Made by a program: the position numbers and the translations under genes. This document shows, one piece after another, positions 41,969 through 51,801 of a stretch of DNA of 64,000 nucleotides. Location: assembly GCA_023525915.1 (NCBI GenBank), contig CP026657.1, positions 4,364,001-4,428,000 of the forward strand. Reading direction: 5' to 3'. A model generated the notes under the pieces. The model was not told the origin of the DNA, did not search any database, and saw only the letters and a list, made by a program, of their open reading frames with translations. The stretch is from Acetispira formosa (nom. nud.) (lineage in GTDB: Bacteria > Desulfobacterota > Desulfarculia > Adiutricales > Adiutricaceae). Positions within the stretch are counted from its first letter, which is position 1; each line of letters begins with the position of its first letter.

Positions 41969-43464
41969 CAGCGAGCCTTCAATCCCAAGGCGTTGGCAAT
42001 GTCGGAAGCGGCGGCCGAAACGTAGGCGGCCCGGTCTTCCGGCGACTGCGTCTCACCGGCTGCCGGCAGCGGCACTCCCGCCGGGGAGATGTCCACCGGA
42101 CGGTTCACCAGTTCAGCCTTGGCCCGCACTTCATAGCCTTCATCAAGCTTGTCTTCAAAATAGGCGCTCTGGAACTCCGCAAACTTGAGCGCGTGGGCGG
42201 TAGAATCCACCACGGCCTTGTCACCGTGGGCCAGAATGCCCAGTTTGAGGGCTTCCCGCACACCGGCCACGCCTTCGCCGCCCTGGGTGCAGACCGTCAG
42301 GCCGGAGCGGTTGACCGCGATCATATTGTCCATAATAGCCTGCTCCCGCACCTGAACGGCAAAGAAACGCCCTTCTTCAGCGGCCTTGTTGTATTCCTCC
42401 ACCATTTTTTGGACGCGGGGGAAAGAAACAGGGTCGCCGATCATGGCCGCCTGGGCTACTGAGGGACGCACTGTCACCGGCTTATAGACGCGATCGGATT
42501 CCAACTGGCTGTAATAACGGAACACCGGATCAGCATGGCTGGACTGGACGGCCACGATTTTAGGCAGCGTTTCAATAACGCCATAGCGCTTCATTTTCAT
42601 TAGGCCGCTCATAATGGCCGTAATATTCCCGGCATTGCCCACCGGCACGAAAAGGGCCAGGTCACCCAGCTCGTAATCAAACTGCTGGGCCAGCTCATAG
42701 GCATAGGACTCCTGACCCAACACCCGCCAGGGATTTTTGGAATTCAGCAGAGCCACTTCATAATGATCGGAAAGGTATTCCACCACTTTCATGCAGTCGT
42801 CAAAAACGCCCGGCAGTTCGAAAACCTTGGCCCCCGCGCCCAGCGGCTGGCTCAACTGCGGCAGAGTCACCTTGCCTTTGGGCAGCAGCACAGCCGACTT
42901 GATCTGGCTGCCCAGTGCGGCCGAATACAAAGCGGCGGCAGCCGAGGTGTCGCCGGTGGAGGCGCACACGGCCAGAACATCGCTCAAATTCTGAGTGCGG
43001 ATTATATATTTCAAATAGGAAAGAGCTGCCGCCATGCCTCTGTCTTTAAAGGAGGCGCTGGGATTCTGCCCATCATGTTTGATAAAAAGGGTGGCCCCGA
43101 CTTCGCGTGACAGATCTTCCGGCGCGGCCACCAGCGGAGTGTGGCCCTCACCCAGATAGACGATATCTTCCACAGGAATCAGCGGAGCCAGAAACTCATG
43201 GAAAGTAAAAATACCGCGCAGCGGCTGTAAATTCAGCATGCGCCGGTAATCAAACAAGCGCCGCCAGAATTTGCCGGGCCGTTCTTTCAACCGGTCTTCC
43301 CTGGCGTCTTCCAGAAGCAGGAGCCCGCCGCAATCCGGGCAGGTGTAATAAAGTTTTTTAGGTGGATGAATTTTACCGCATTTCAAGCAGTTGTAGCCCA
43401 GTCCGCCCGCCGGGGACGGCACCAGAAATTCCTGTAAATCCTCTGGAAAATACTCAATTTTCAT
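41968..43464 (-). CDS. thrC: Threonine synthase
   Basis: The start is at ATG 43464 (MKIEYF), which has TAGGA at a proper distance; an ATG six bases upstream is too close. The 498-residue PLP enzyme converts O-phosphohomoserine to threonine. An N-terminal zinc-ribbon region (NCLKCGKIHPP, YTCPDCGG) precedes LGEGHTPLVAAPEDLS. The PLP-binding lysine is in SASFKDRGMAAA, with phosphate binding at VCASTGDTSAAAALYS. The gene is coupled to the U32 gene. Confidence 0.95.
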   Translation of the reverse strand: MKIEYFPEDLQEFLVPSPAGGLGYNCLKCGKIHPPKKLYYTCPDCGGLLLLEDAREDRLKERPGKFWRRLFDYRRMLNLQPLRGIFTFHEFLAPLIPVEDIVYLGEGHTPLVAAPEDLSREVGATLFIKHDGQNPSASFKDRGMAAALSYLKYIIRTQNLSDVLAVCASTGDTSAAAALYSAALGSQIKSAVLLPKGKVTLPQLSQPLGAGAKVFELPGVFDDCMKVVEYLSDHYEVALLNSKNPWRVLGQESYAYELAQQFDYELGDLALFVPVGNAGNITAIMSGLMKMKRYGVIETLPKIVAVQSSHADPVFRYYSQLESDRVYKPVTVRPSVAQAAMIGDPVSFPRVQKMVEEYNKAAEEGRFFAVQVREQAIMDNMIAVNRSGLTVCTQGGEGVAGVREALKLGILAHGDKAVVDSTAHALKFAEFQSAYFEDKLDEGYEVRAKAELVNRPVDISPAGVPLPAAGETQSPEDRAAYVSAAASDIANALGLKAR

Positions 43465-43477
43465 AATCATATCCTAC

Positions 43478-43613
43478 CCCAGGGCAGCTCCCTGGACCAG
43501 GGCAGAGCCCTGGACCCACGGATGCTTGCGCATCCTTCGTCTATGAGGCGGTTTCCCTGGGCGTTAGTTTTGGCGGCCATCATCGTATTAAGAGCGTTGC
43601 CCCCTTTGCGGTG
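43478..43613 (-). repeat. R-family repeat, copy R4 (core, beta tail)
   Basis: Read on the minus strand, the core CTTAATACGATGATGGCC (in 43571-43597) precedes a beta tail with GGATGCGCAAGCATCC and two units of the CAGGGC..GCCCTGG hairpin. It is closest to R3 in the tail. It lies between atpE and thrC. Confidence 0.85.
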
Positions 43614-43665
43614 GCCGCTTCCATCGCCTGGGGGATGTGTCTGGCCCATTCGGGCCAGGCAAACA

Positions 43666-43696
43666 AAAGCGGTTTTTCCATTGGAAAAACCGCTTT
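43666..43696 (-). terminator. Strong terminator downstream of atpE
   Basis: AAAGCGGTTTTTCC and GGAAAAACCGCTTT form a 14-bp perfect stem with a short ATT loop, followed on the minus strand by TGTTTG. It should end the atpB-atpE transcript. Confidence 0.8.
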
Positions 43697-43735
43697 CCCA
43701 AAAACGCGGCCGAAAATAATCGGACCGCTAAGGTC

Positions 43736-44131
<396 letters not shown>

Positions 44132-44195
44132 TTATCGCGCCGGTCCAATGGCCCCGGCGCACGATCAACCGGGCCAGGCCCGGAACCGTTCCAGA

Positions 44196-44891
44196 TTAGT
44201 GCGAATCCCCTTGAGCGTCGCTGATATAAATCATGGCCAGAAGGGATATAATGAAAGCCTGCAGGAACCCGGTGAACAGTCCCAGGAACATCATCGGCAG
44301 CGGAGCGAAATAGGCGCCGGCCAGAGCGAAGAGCACCAGAATAACCAGATCCTCACCCATAACATTGCCGAAAAGACGCAGCGTCAGAGAAATCAGACGT
44401 GAAAGGTGGCTGACTACTTCAATGACGAACATCAGCGGAGCCAAAAGCGGCAGTGGCCCCAGAAAGTGCTTGATATAATGGAAGCCATGCATCTTAATGC
44501 CCACCGCGTGGGTCATCACAAAGATAACAATCGCCAGCCCGACAGTCGTGTTAATATTGGATGTCGGCGCGAAGCTTCCAGGAATCAGACCCTGAACGTT
44601 GCAGCTGAATACATAAATTAAAAGAGTGGCGATAAGCGGAAAAAATACCCGCCCTTTTTCGCCCATAATTGAAAGCTGAAAGTTTTCAATAGTTTCAACC
44701 AGAAATTCAAAAAGATTCTGGAGGCCGGAGGGAACCATGCTGATCTTCGCCGTAGCCAGGCGAGCCAGAACGATCAAAATAATCATCACCATCCATGAGT
44801 AAAGCACATGGGGGTAGTGGTGGGCAAAATCAGACACCGATCCGCCAATCAAGTCGGCCAGAACAGCCAGAAACATTATTGGATGTTCCAT
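44196..44891 (-). CDS. atpB: ATP synthase F0 subunit a
   Basis: The start is set at ATG 44891 with GGAGG upstream. The 231-residue membrane protein has five to six helices, the essential Arg in SLTLRLFGNVMGEDLVI, and the late-helix motif GLFTGFLQAFIISLLAMIYIS shortened to TGFLQAFIISLLAMIYI. It forms the half-channels that feed the c-ring. The atpB-atpE pair separated from the other F0F1 genes is typical of deltaproteobacteria. No atpI precedes it. Confidence 0.96.
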   Translation of the reverse strand: MEHPIMFLAVLADLIGGSVSDFAHHYPHVLYSWMVMIILIVLARLATAKISMVPSGLQNLFEFLVETIENFQLSIMGEKGRVFFPLIATLLIYVFSCNVQGLIPGSFAPTSNINTTVGLAIVIFVMTHAVGIKMHGFHYIKHFLGPLPLLAPLMFVIEVVSHLSRLISLTLRLFGNVMGEDLVILVLFALAGAYFAPLPMMFLGLFTGFLQAFIISLLAMIYISDAQGDSH

Positions 44892-44984
44892 GATTCCTCC
44901 AAAATAAGCCGTCAATATTAATCCATGACGATATTTTCATAGCAGTATAACAAAAATCAAAGCCATGATCAAGAGTTAGATTGT

Positions 44985-45190
44985 CAGCAGCCAGGGCTTA
45001 CGCACCTAAATGTGGCTTGGGAGGGCGGACGCATTTTCCGCCATACTTCACGCAAGTCCACTTCCAGCACGGGGATGACCTGAAGGTCCATCCCCGCACT
45101 GAAATCGGCCTTGCGCTGCGAAAGGCGAAAAAATCGCACTTTTTGCGTAGCGGCACGGCACTTTTTGAAGGGAAAAAGTTTACTTTGAGA
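44985..45190. repeat. Hairpin-rich region including P2
   Basis: The 44892-45220 gap contains GGCGGACGCATTTTCCGCC (45029), a strong hairpin GGGGATGACCTGAAGGTCC..CCCC (45070-45096), and a P-like segment GCGAAAAAATCGC..TTTTTGCGTAGCGGC. These may end the autotransporter transcript before atpB. No gene is seen. Confidence 0.5.
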
Positions 45191-45220
45191 ATTGCTGGAT
45201 TGTCAGTCGGAGCCACCCTC

Positions 45221-48200
45221 TTACAAATTGAAACGCACGCCAAGCGTTCCGCCTACAGTCTCCTGTTTGCCGCTGAGGCCGAACACGCCAAGTTCAAACG
45301 ACACCGGAGATTCTTGCGGCTGGAGTATCAAACCCAACTCGCCGTAAGCTGAGGAACCCTTCATGTCCGGCGCTTCTTTCAGCCTGCGGCCGTCAACGCT
45401 GCCTGATGATTCGCTGTCGTATTCATGTTCCCAGGCCGCTCCGATATAGCTTTTGACAGCATTTTCCTTAAATGAGCGCGTCAGGCGCGCCCCTATTCTG
45501 GTGCGCAGGGAATCAGTCGCATCGAATGAAAGCCGTTCGCCCGCCTTGGTTTTGGCGCTGTCAGCGTTGAGGTGGGTCCAAAAGGCCTTTCCGTACACAT
45601 CCAGTTTGGCGGTGTCGGTCAGTTCAAACTTGCGGCCGAGACCAGCGCTGGCTCCGTGATATGGAGTTGAGGTGTCATATTTGGTGTCCGGGCGGTCTTT
45701 GACTTCATAGCGATTGCTCACCCGGCCAGTCCTGGCCCCGGCTTCCAGATAGAAGCCGCATTCGAATTCATAATTCAGGAAAAGACCGCCGCCAAAGTAA
45801 TCGCTTTTGCCCTCGCCGTGGATGTTTCCAAGGTTGCTGGTGTGATTGTAGGTATCGTAGCTGCCTTTGCCGCCTTCGATATAGCCGCCGATGGTCAACG
45901 TGCCGTTATAACCGGGAGAGAATTTTTTGGCCAGACCCAGCCCGACCCCGAAATTGTCGGCGTCAACATGGCTGCCTGTCTTATAGCGCCCGCTGGAGCC
46001 GTTAACGTCCGAGGTGACGCCCAAGCTTCCGGCGGAAATGGCCGTTTGGGCTTTCTGGGCCATGTTCTGGCCGGTTTCACTGCCCATGGCCACGGCGACG
46101 GCCGCGCCCAGACTGGATTCGAAATAGGCTTTGTGCCCTTCCTGCGGCTGGGGTTCACCATTGCCGCCCAGGCTATGCAGGCCGTGATAGGTGGCCTCGA
46201 TGACGCCGTCACCGGCTTGGTCATAGATGAGGCCGAAAGAATGGGTGATGGTGGTCAGCCCCCTGGTGACGGTCGTCAGGTATTCTTTTTCTTCCTGTCC
46301 GAGGAAGTCCGGGGTTATGTTGGTTACGCCGTTGATCAATGTTATTTTATCTGACTGCTCCAGATTGGTGAAATCTCCGGCCTGTTTCAAGATGAAGTTG
46401 GCCGGATTAAAATCCTGAAAGTCGATTTGATTGCCAGCTGTTGCGCCCAGGCCGGCCAGGGTGGTGTTCAGAAGGATGTCGCCGTCTTTGAGGTCGGCGG
46501 GCAGGTTGATGGTTATCACACCTGACGGACCGGGTTTGTAGCGGTTCAATTCGGAAGGGGCGTTGTTATGGAGGCCGGTCAGGACCAGGGCGTTGCCTGT
46601 GCCAAAGGTTTCAAGGCCGGTAAAGCTGAAGGTCTGGCCCCAGACCGTGCCCTGTCCATCCGCTTTGTCGGGCACGTTGACGCCGTGGGCAATGAAGACG
46701 CTGCCTGTATCATCCAATGCTCTGAGGCTCAGGGTCTTAAATGATACTTCGTCCGTATTTGTCTGGGCGCTGGAGGCCGCGCCGTTGGCCAGGAAAGCTG
46801 TGTCCAGGGTGGCGGTTGTTGCCTCCAACTGAAGACTTTCCGCTTTGAAGCTGATTTCGGCGGCGCCGGTGGAGCGGGTCGCCAGGCTGGTGTCGGCTTT
46901 GAAGATTTGAATATCCACTTCGGTTTGACCGGTGAGCACCAGGCTGCCGGTGATATCCACCAGGGCGCTGCCGCCTGTATTGCCGGTGCCGGTGGCGATA
47001 TCGATGCTGTTGCCCGTCAGATAAAAGTCGCCGGTTATGCTTAGCAGGGCGTTACCGCCATTGGCCGCCTGTCCGCCGGCGGTGCTGTCGCCGCCGGCGA
47101 CGGAGAGTGTGTCGGCTGTGGCCAGGCCGTCCGCTCCGGTGTCGACCGTTAGCGTGACGCTGCCGCCATGTCCATTTCCGGTGGCCGCGGTGTTGCCGCC
47201 TTTAAGGGCCAGTCCGCCTTCCACTTCCAGGCTGCCAGCATTAATTACAACACTGCCGCCGGAATTGTCCGCTCCATAGGACTCGACGTTGCCGCCGCTG
47301 ATGCTCAAAAGCGGGGCGGGCGCGCTAAAGCTGGCGCTGTCGACCGCCGCCAGCGCGGCCAGCCGGCCGACGACGTTTATTTCTACCGAACCGCCCTTTC
47401 CGTCTTTGGCTGTATACTGGCCGGTGTCGCCACCGCTTATGCTTATTTTGCCGGCCTGGGAGGTTAAGTTCTCAACCTCTACTTTGACTGCGCCGCCCCC
47501 GCCGCCTAAAATATTGCCGTCGGATTCCCCGCCGCTGCCTCCGGCAATGGTGAAGCCGTCCGTGCTGATTACGTGCGCCGCCGTTAATGAGGCCAGGCCG
47601 CCATCAGTGAATTTAATATAATCCGAGAAAGCGATGGCTGGAGTTTCATGGCCATTTCCACCCATTATTTTCAATCCCTCTGCCGTTATGTCGCTGGAAC
47701 TGATGAGGGTGGCCATGCCTCCGCCGCCGTTTGCGTTGGCGGCTATTGAATAAATCTGTCCTCCAGTGCCGCCTGTCAGCGACAGCGAGCCGTTGACTGT
47801 GATTTCAGAGCTTGTTGTCAGTTCCGCCTGCCCACCTTCAGCCGAGTTGGCTGCTCCGCCGGTTATGGACATGTCCCCGTCCACAGATAGTTCAATACCG
47901 CCCAGATCCACAAATACTTTGCCGCCGTTGCCGCTGGCTGAAAGAACTTCACCGGAGGTTATACCTGTGGAAGGAGGTGTTCCACCATAACCGCCTGAGA
48001 TTTCAAAGGCGAGCGGGGCCTGATTGGCATTGGTTATTCTAATGATAGAGCTTTCGAATGGTGAAGTGCCGGAAGAAGTGTCAATGGTCAGATTGATGTC
48101 CCCGCCATTGCCGCCGGCGCCGGAATTATCCAGTGTCAGGGCCAGTCCACTCTGGCCGCCGTTGCCGCCGATGAGGTTTATGGTCAGAAATGTGCCGCTG

Positions 48201-48607
48201 TAATCGCCTCCCATAGACAGAGTGGCCGATTGGCCGTCTTCACCGTCCTTGGAGTCCATAGCGGACGGCGCACCATCTGAAGAATCGCCGCCTTGCAAAT
48301 TATGGCCTATATAAGAGCCGCCGCCCTGACCCCCTCTGGCTGAAGGATCATATGAGCCGGAACCATCGCCACCGGCGCCTGTCATCCCGATGCTGATACC
48401 ACCCGAGCCACCCATAGCAAAGGGAATATCCAGGTCGGCCGCTCCTCCTCCTCCGCCCCCGCCATAGATATACAAATCCTTGGGTTCCGTGGCTTGAAGA
48501 GGCCCAGGGGTGAATATCATCAAAAGCATCACGGCTGCTGTCATCTGCATGATAAGAATTTTGCCGAAGTTGGGAATGGTCGGTGTGTGCTTTGCGATAC
48601 CGCTCAC
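45221..48607 (-). CDS. Large Gly-rich autotransporter (type V secretion)
   Basis: The start is GTG 48607 with AGGAG seven bases upstream. The 1128-residue product has a long signal region (hydrophobic MTAAVMLLMIFTPGPLQA). A Gly/Ser/Asn-rich passenger follows, full of GG-repeats and alternating beta-strand segments (SGEVLSASGNGGKVFVDLGG), likely a beta-helix. The C-terminal ~280 residues form an autotransporter barrel: LGAAVAVAMGSETGQNMAQK, FGVGLGLAKKFSPGYNG, a GRVSNRYEV strand, and a terminal aromatic-rich TLGVRFNL. It should be surface-displayed; an adhesin or matrix role is plausible. It is flanked by repeat-rich gaps. Confidence 0.88.
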   Translation of the reverse strand: MSGIAKHTPTIPNFGKILIMQMTAAVMLLMIFTPGPLQATEPKDLYIYGGGGGGGAADLDIPFAMGGSGGISIGMTGAGGDGSGSYDPSARGGQGGGSYIGHNLQGGDSSDGAPSAMDSKDGEDGQSATLSMGGDYSGTFLTINLIGGNGGQSGLALTLDNSGAGGNGGDINLTIDTSSGTSPFESSIIRITNANQAPLAFEISGGYGGTPPSTGITSGEVLSASGNGGKVFVDLGGIELSVDGDMSITGGAANSAEGGQAELTTSSEITVNGSLSLTGGTGGQIYSIAANANGGGGMATLISSSDITAEGLKIMGGNGHETPAIAFSDYIKFTDGGLASLTAAHVISTDGFTIAGGSGGESDGNILGGGGGAVKVEVENLTSQAGKISISGGDTGQYTAKDGKGGSVEINVVGRLAALAAVDSASFSAPAPLLSISGGNVESYGADNSGGSVVINAGSLEVEGGLALKGGNTAATGNGHGGSVTLTVDTGADGLATADTLSVAGGDSTAGGQAANGGNALLSITGDFYLTGNSIDIATGTGNTGGSALVDITGSLVLTGQTEVDIQIFKADTSLATRSTGAAEISFKAESLQLEATTATLDTAFLANGAASSAQTNTDEVSFKTLSLRALDDTGSVFIAHGVNVPDKADGQGTVWGQTFSFTGLETFGTGNALVLTGLHNNAPSELNRYKPGPSGVITINLPADLKDGDILLNTTLAGLGATAGNQIDFQDFNPANFILKQAGDFTNLEQSDKITLINGVTNITPDFLGQEEKEYLTTVTRGLTTITHSFGLIYDQAGDGVIEATYHGLHSLGGNGEPQPQEGHKAYFESSLGAAVAVAMGSETGQNMAQKAQTAISAGSLGVTSDVNGSSGRYKTGSHVDADNFGVGLGLAKKFSPGYNGTLTIGGYIEGGKGSYDTYNHTSNLGNIHGEGKSDYFGGGLFLNYEFECGFYLEAGARTGRVSNRYEVKDRPDTKYDTSTPYHGASAGLGRKFELTDTAKLDVYGKAFWTHLNADSAKTKAGERLSFDATDSLRTRIGARLTRSFKENAVKSYIGAAWEHEYDSESSGSVDGRRLKEAPDMKGSSAYGELGLILQPQESPVSFELGVFGLSGKQETVGGTLGVRFNL

Positions 48608-49271
48608 TTATCGCTCCTGGTTCCATTTTAGATTGTGAATTATAAGGCGGTCAAAGAACAGCTGACCGAAATCGCATAAAAAGCCGTTTTCGAGCATGCT
48701 TATCCAATTACGCCAGTTAAAGGGCGATGGCCAGCCAGGGCCGTTATGGCTTTTGAGGGCTTTCATCGGCTGAGGGCCAGAACCGCTGTTTTTTAAAAAA
48801 TTCAGCGCTGGTCCAACCGCTTGTCTTTGATTGGCTGAACGATGATAAATTGGTATAATTTTTTGATTCAGAAATAATGTTAAGAATTATACGTCATAAT
48901 TTTTTTGAAATCAAATTATTGCTATGGAATAAATGTACACTATTGCGACATTTCAGAATTATCAAAAAATAACACTGTTTAATTGGTTTATGGGGTTCCA
49001 TTTATTTGTGTAGGTGAAATTTTATAAACATTTGTGATTATATAATAAATTATTAGTGTTTACAAACTAAATGTGTAATGGGTTGAAATATAACGATATA
49101 TGCTAATGTTGGCCTGATTTAGTGATGTCTTGGCTGGTGTATTATTGGGTGTGCTGGAGATGGCTGGAGAGGAATCTTGACGGGACAATTCTGTGCAGTT
49201 GAAATATAACGCAAGTATTTTGAAGGAAAATGCGTGAGTTTGGAAGATTTATGCATATTTGAAAACAGAAA
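48608..49271. other. Long AT-rich intergenic stretch
   Basis: About 660 bases upstream of the autotransporter, markedly AT-rich from 48840 to 49130 (for example ATTATATAATAAATTATTAG). No convincing frame, tRNA or palindromic repeat is seen. It probably contains the autotransporter promoter and may be a nucleoid-protein or curved-DNA region. Confidence 0.55.
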
Positions 49272-49304
49272 AAGCCGGGTGTCGATGTTGACGACACCCG
49301 GCTT
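49272..49304 (-). terminator. Bidirectional-looking hairpin after the Gly-rich protein
   Basis: AAGCCGGGTGTCG and CGACACCCGGCTT form a 13-bp perfect stem with a 7-base loop, followed on the minus strand by TTTTTCTGTTTTC. It lies four bases after the stop codon of the Gly-rich gene. Confidence 0.82.
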
Positions 49305-49308
49305 GATT

Positions 49309-49653
49309 TTATCGTTGGCCTCCGCCTGGCGGCCCGCCTCCGGGACGTCCGCCGCCTCCGCCTTGGGGGCCGCCTCCGCCCTGGCCGCCTCCGCCTTGGC
49401 CGCCTCCTCCGCCTCCGGGGCCGCCGCCCTGACCGCCGCCTGGTTTGCCTGGCCCGCCGCCGGCCGGTTTCTTTTTGCGTTCGGCCCAAGCCTCTTTGGC
49501 ATAAATTCCAAGGTTGATGGCGGAAACGAAGAAGATTGTAAACACCATTATTCTGAGCAGCGGTTCACCGGTTCCGCTGATTAAGAACACGGCGGCCGCC
49601 CCGCCGCAGAAAGCTGTGACGGAGGCTACTATCTTTTTGATAATTTTGAACAT
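49309..49653 (-). CDS. Small membrane protein with Gly/Gln-rich tail
   Basis: The start is placed at the MFKIIKK methionine (49653), although no good Shine-Dalgarno is present; a TTG at 49674 is the alternative. About 114 residues: two transmembrane segments (VASVTAFCGGAAAVFLISG and LLRIMVFTIFFVSAINLGIY), a basic hinge (AWAERKKKP), then roughly 50 residues nearly all Gly, Gln and Pro (GGGQGGGPGGGGGGQ). No family is recognised. A terminator directly after the stop supports a real gene. The tail is probably cytoplasmic and disordered. Confidence 0.6.
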   Translation of the reverse strand: MFKIIKKIVASVTAFCGGAAAVFLISGTGEPLLRIMVFTIFFVSAINLGIYAKEAWAERKKKPAGGGPGKPGGGQGGGPGGGGGGQGGGGQGGGGPQGGGGGRPGGGPPGGGQR

Positions 49654-49754
49654 TTTTGTATAGAACAAAATCAAAGAACCCAGTGCATACCCGGCTGTTT
49701 ATTCAAACCGCCTTAATTTTTTACAATTCTGTTATGCTATCATTCCTTGCCCCC

Positions 49755-49890
49755 CGATGCAAGCCCCCGGGCAGGGCCCCCGGGCAGGGCCCCCGGGCAG
49801 GGCCCGGACCCCATGTCTGGGTGAGTTCTTCCCGTAATAGTTTATTTGGGCGGCCATCATCGTATTAAGAGCGGTGCCCCCTTGGCTGTT
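49755..49890 (-). repeat. R-family repeat, copy R5 (core, alpha tail with 3 iterations)
   Basis: On the minus strand the core (in 49848-49873) is followed by ACTATTACGGGAAG, CCAGACATGGGGTCC and three consecutive units of GGGCCCTGCCCGGG. The iterated tail suggests local unit expansion. Between here and 50197 only composite fragment E is seen. Confidence 0.85.
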
Positions 49891-50023
49891 GCGTTGCACC
49901 CGCCGCTGAAGTAACCGTTTTTCTTAATGTTCCGGTTCTGAGGTAGCGGTAGTCCTCTTCTGAACTGGCGCCTTATTTGATAGCACGCCAACAATGAGAG
50001 TTATAGCGCCCCCAACTAACATA

Positions 50024-50100
50024 CCGAAATTCCTTCTTAGGAATTTCGGTGGGGTCCAGGGGTTCTACCCCTGGTGGGGTGGAGGGGCAAAGCCCCCCTC
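50024..50100 (+). repeat. Composite element fragment, copy E (right end only)
   Basis: CCGAAATTCC..GGAATTTCGG, then CCAGGGG..CCCCTGG, GGGTGGAGGGG and GGGGCAAAGCCCC. It corresponds to the last ~80 bp of copy B, with paired substitutions in two stems. It lies upstream of the ABC transporter operon. Confidence 0.82.
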
Positions 50101-50197
50101 TAATAATAGCCTCTTCTACCCTGAACATAAAAAGCGGCCTTTCATTATCAAATTTATTTTGTTACAATTCCTTCATTTGTAGGTGCCGGATGAAATA

Positions 50198-50974
50198 ATG
50201 CTCAAACCTTCTGGAAATAAAATTGCCGCCTGGACAGGATGGGGAGCGACTATCCTGTTTTTTTCGTATGTTGTGGCCGCCGGAGCTTTGGCCACCGGCT
50301 ACAACTGGGATTGGAGTGAGGTTCCCGGCTTTATTTTCGACTTTGGCAGGATGGTTCCGGGCCCCCTTTTAAAGGGCCTTGGTGTGACTTTTCAGATTAT
50401 CGGCTGGAGCCTTTTACTGACTTTCATTCTGGGCCTGGCCACCGCCCTGGCCCGCCTGGCCGGGGGGCCGGTTCTCTCCGCCGTGGCCAGGGTTTATCTG
50501 GAAGTGGTGCGCAATACTCCGCTTCTGGTTCAGCTTTCAGTTGTTTATTTTATTTTTGGCGCGGTTTGGGGGCTTTCCGGTTTCTGGTCGGCCGTGCTGG
50601 CTCTGAGCCTCTTTGAAGGGGCTTATCTTTCCGAGATTTTTCGTTCCGGCATTCTGGCTGTGGATGAAGGTCAGTGGCAGGCCTGTTGGTGTCTGGGCCT
50701 TTCCAACGGCGACACTTTCCGGCGGGTTATTTTTCCCCAGACCGCGCCCATGCTGCTGCCGCCTATGTGCAGCCTGGTTATTTCTCTGGTCAAGGATTCC
50801 GCGCTGGCTTCCACCATCGCGGTTTATGAACTGACCAAGGAAGCCCGCACCCTGGTTTCCGAGACTTTTCTGGCTTTCGAGCTGTGGCTGACCATCGCGG
50901 CCGTTTATTTGATCATAAACCTTCTGATGTCCCAGCTCGGCGCGGTTTTGGAGCGCCGGAACGGCGGCTGGTAA
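50198..50974 (+). CDS. Polar amino acid ABC transporter permease (first)
   Basis: The start is placed at ATG 50198 (MLKPSG); GTG 50183 is possible. About 258 residues with five transmembrane helices and the HisM/GlnP-type EAA loop ([25 protein letters not shown], shortened to [12 protein letters not shown]). [15 protein letters not shown] is typical of the polar amino acid uptake family. It is first of four transporter genes, followed by the ATPase after 14 bases. Confidence 0.9.
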   Translation: MLKPSGNKIAAWTGWGATILFFSYVVAAGALATGYNWDWSEVPGFIFDFGRMVPGPLLKGLGVTFQIIGWSLLLTFILGLATALARLAGGPVLSAVARVYLEVVRNTPLLVQLSVVYFIFGAVWGLSGFWSAVLALSLFEGAYLSEIFRSGILAVDEGQWQACWCLGLSNGDTFRRVIFPQTAPMLLPPMCSLVISLVKDSALASTIAVYELTKEARTLVSETFLAFELWLTIAAVYLIINLLMSQLGAVLERRNGGW

Positions 50975-50988
50975 AAGGCGAGGGCAAT

Positions 50989-51735
50989 ATGGATTCTGGG
51001 GGGCCATTCATAATAATAGATCGGGTCAGTAAGACCTACCCCGGCGGCCAGGCCGCCCTCAGGGATGTTTCACTGACTGTCAGCCGGGGTGAGACGGTGG
51101 TGGTTATCGGGCCCTCCGGCTCCGGCAAGTCGACCCTTCTGCGCTCCATCTGCGGGCTGGAGGAGGTCGATTCAGGCTCCATTACTATTGAGGGCCAAAC
51201 CGTTACCGAAAATCCCAGGCTGCGGGATCTCATGCGGCCGGAGCTGGGAATGGTTTTTCAGTCTTTCAACCTGTTTCCGCACCTCACAGTTATGAAGAAC
51301 CTGACGCTGGCTCCTATCCGGGTTCGCGGCCTGGCCAGGGAGGCGGCTGAGGCGGCGGCGGCCGGGCTTTTGGCCAAGGTCGGCCTGGCCGATAAGGCGG
51401 AGGCGCACCCTTCCCAGCTTTCCGGCGGTCAGCAGCAGCGCGTGGCCATTGCCCGGGCCCTGGCCATGAATCCCAAGGTGATGCTTTTTGACGAACCCAC
51501 CAGCGCCCTGGACCCGGAAATGATCGGGGAGGTGCTGGCTGTGATGAAGGATTTATCCAACGAGGGCGCGACAATGGTGGTGGTGACCCACGAAATCGGA
51601 TTCGCTAAGGAAGCTGGGGACACGCTTATTTTTATGGATGAGGGTGAAATTGTCGAGCGCGGCCCGGCCCGTGATTTTTTCAATCATCCTTCCACCGACC
51701 GGGCCATACAGTTTCTGGATAAAATAATCAGTTAA
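50989..51735 (+). CDS. Polar amino acid ABC transporter ATPase
   Basis: The start is ATG 50989, preceded by GAGGG; longer frames run into the permease gene. The 248-residue product has Walker [10 protein letters not shown], signature [17 protein letters not shown], Walker [16 protein letters not shown] and the H-loop [10 protein letters not shown], matching GlnQ/HisP proteins. It energises uptake with the neighbouring permeases. Confidence 0.95.
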   Translation: MDSGGPFIIIDRVSKTYPGGQAALRDVSLTVSRGETVVVIGPSGSGKSTLLRSICGLEEVDSGSITIEGQTVTENPRLRDLMRPELGMVFQSFNLFPHLTVMKNLTLAPIRVRGLAREAAEAAAAGLLAKVGLADKAEAHPSQLSGGQQQRVAIARALAMNPKVMLFDEPTSALDPEMIGEVLAVMKDLSNEGATMVVVTHEIGFAKEAGDTLIFMDEGEIVERGPARDFFNHPSTDRAIQFLDKIIS

Positions 51736-51763
51736 AAACGGGGCGCGCTTCCGGCCCGCTCCG

Positions 51764-51778
51764 GCCCGCTTCGCGGGC
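51764..51778 (+). promoter_or_regulatory. Intercistronic hairpin before the binding-protein gene
   Basis: GCCCGC-TTC-GCGGGC forms a tight 6-bp stem. Such hairpins often modulate relative expression of binding-protein genes. An AGGAGG ribosome binding site follows at about 51790. Confidence 0.5.
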
Positions 51779-51801
51779 AACAAATACAGGAGGACTACAA
51801 T

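Noticed and set aside
49119..49511. Alternative minus-strand frame with an Ala-rich stretch over the Gly-rich tract
   Set aside because: It runs through the strong terminator and its Ala/Glu pattern is the shifted reading of the Gly codons.
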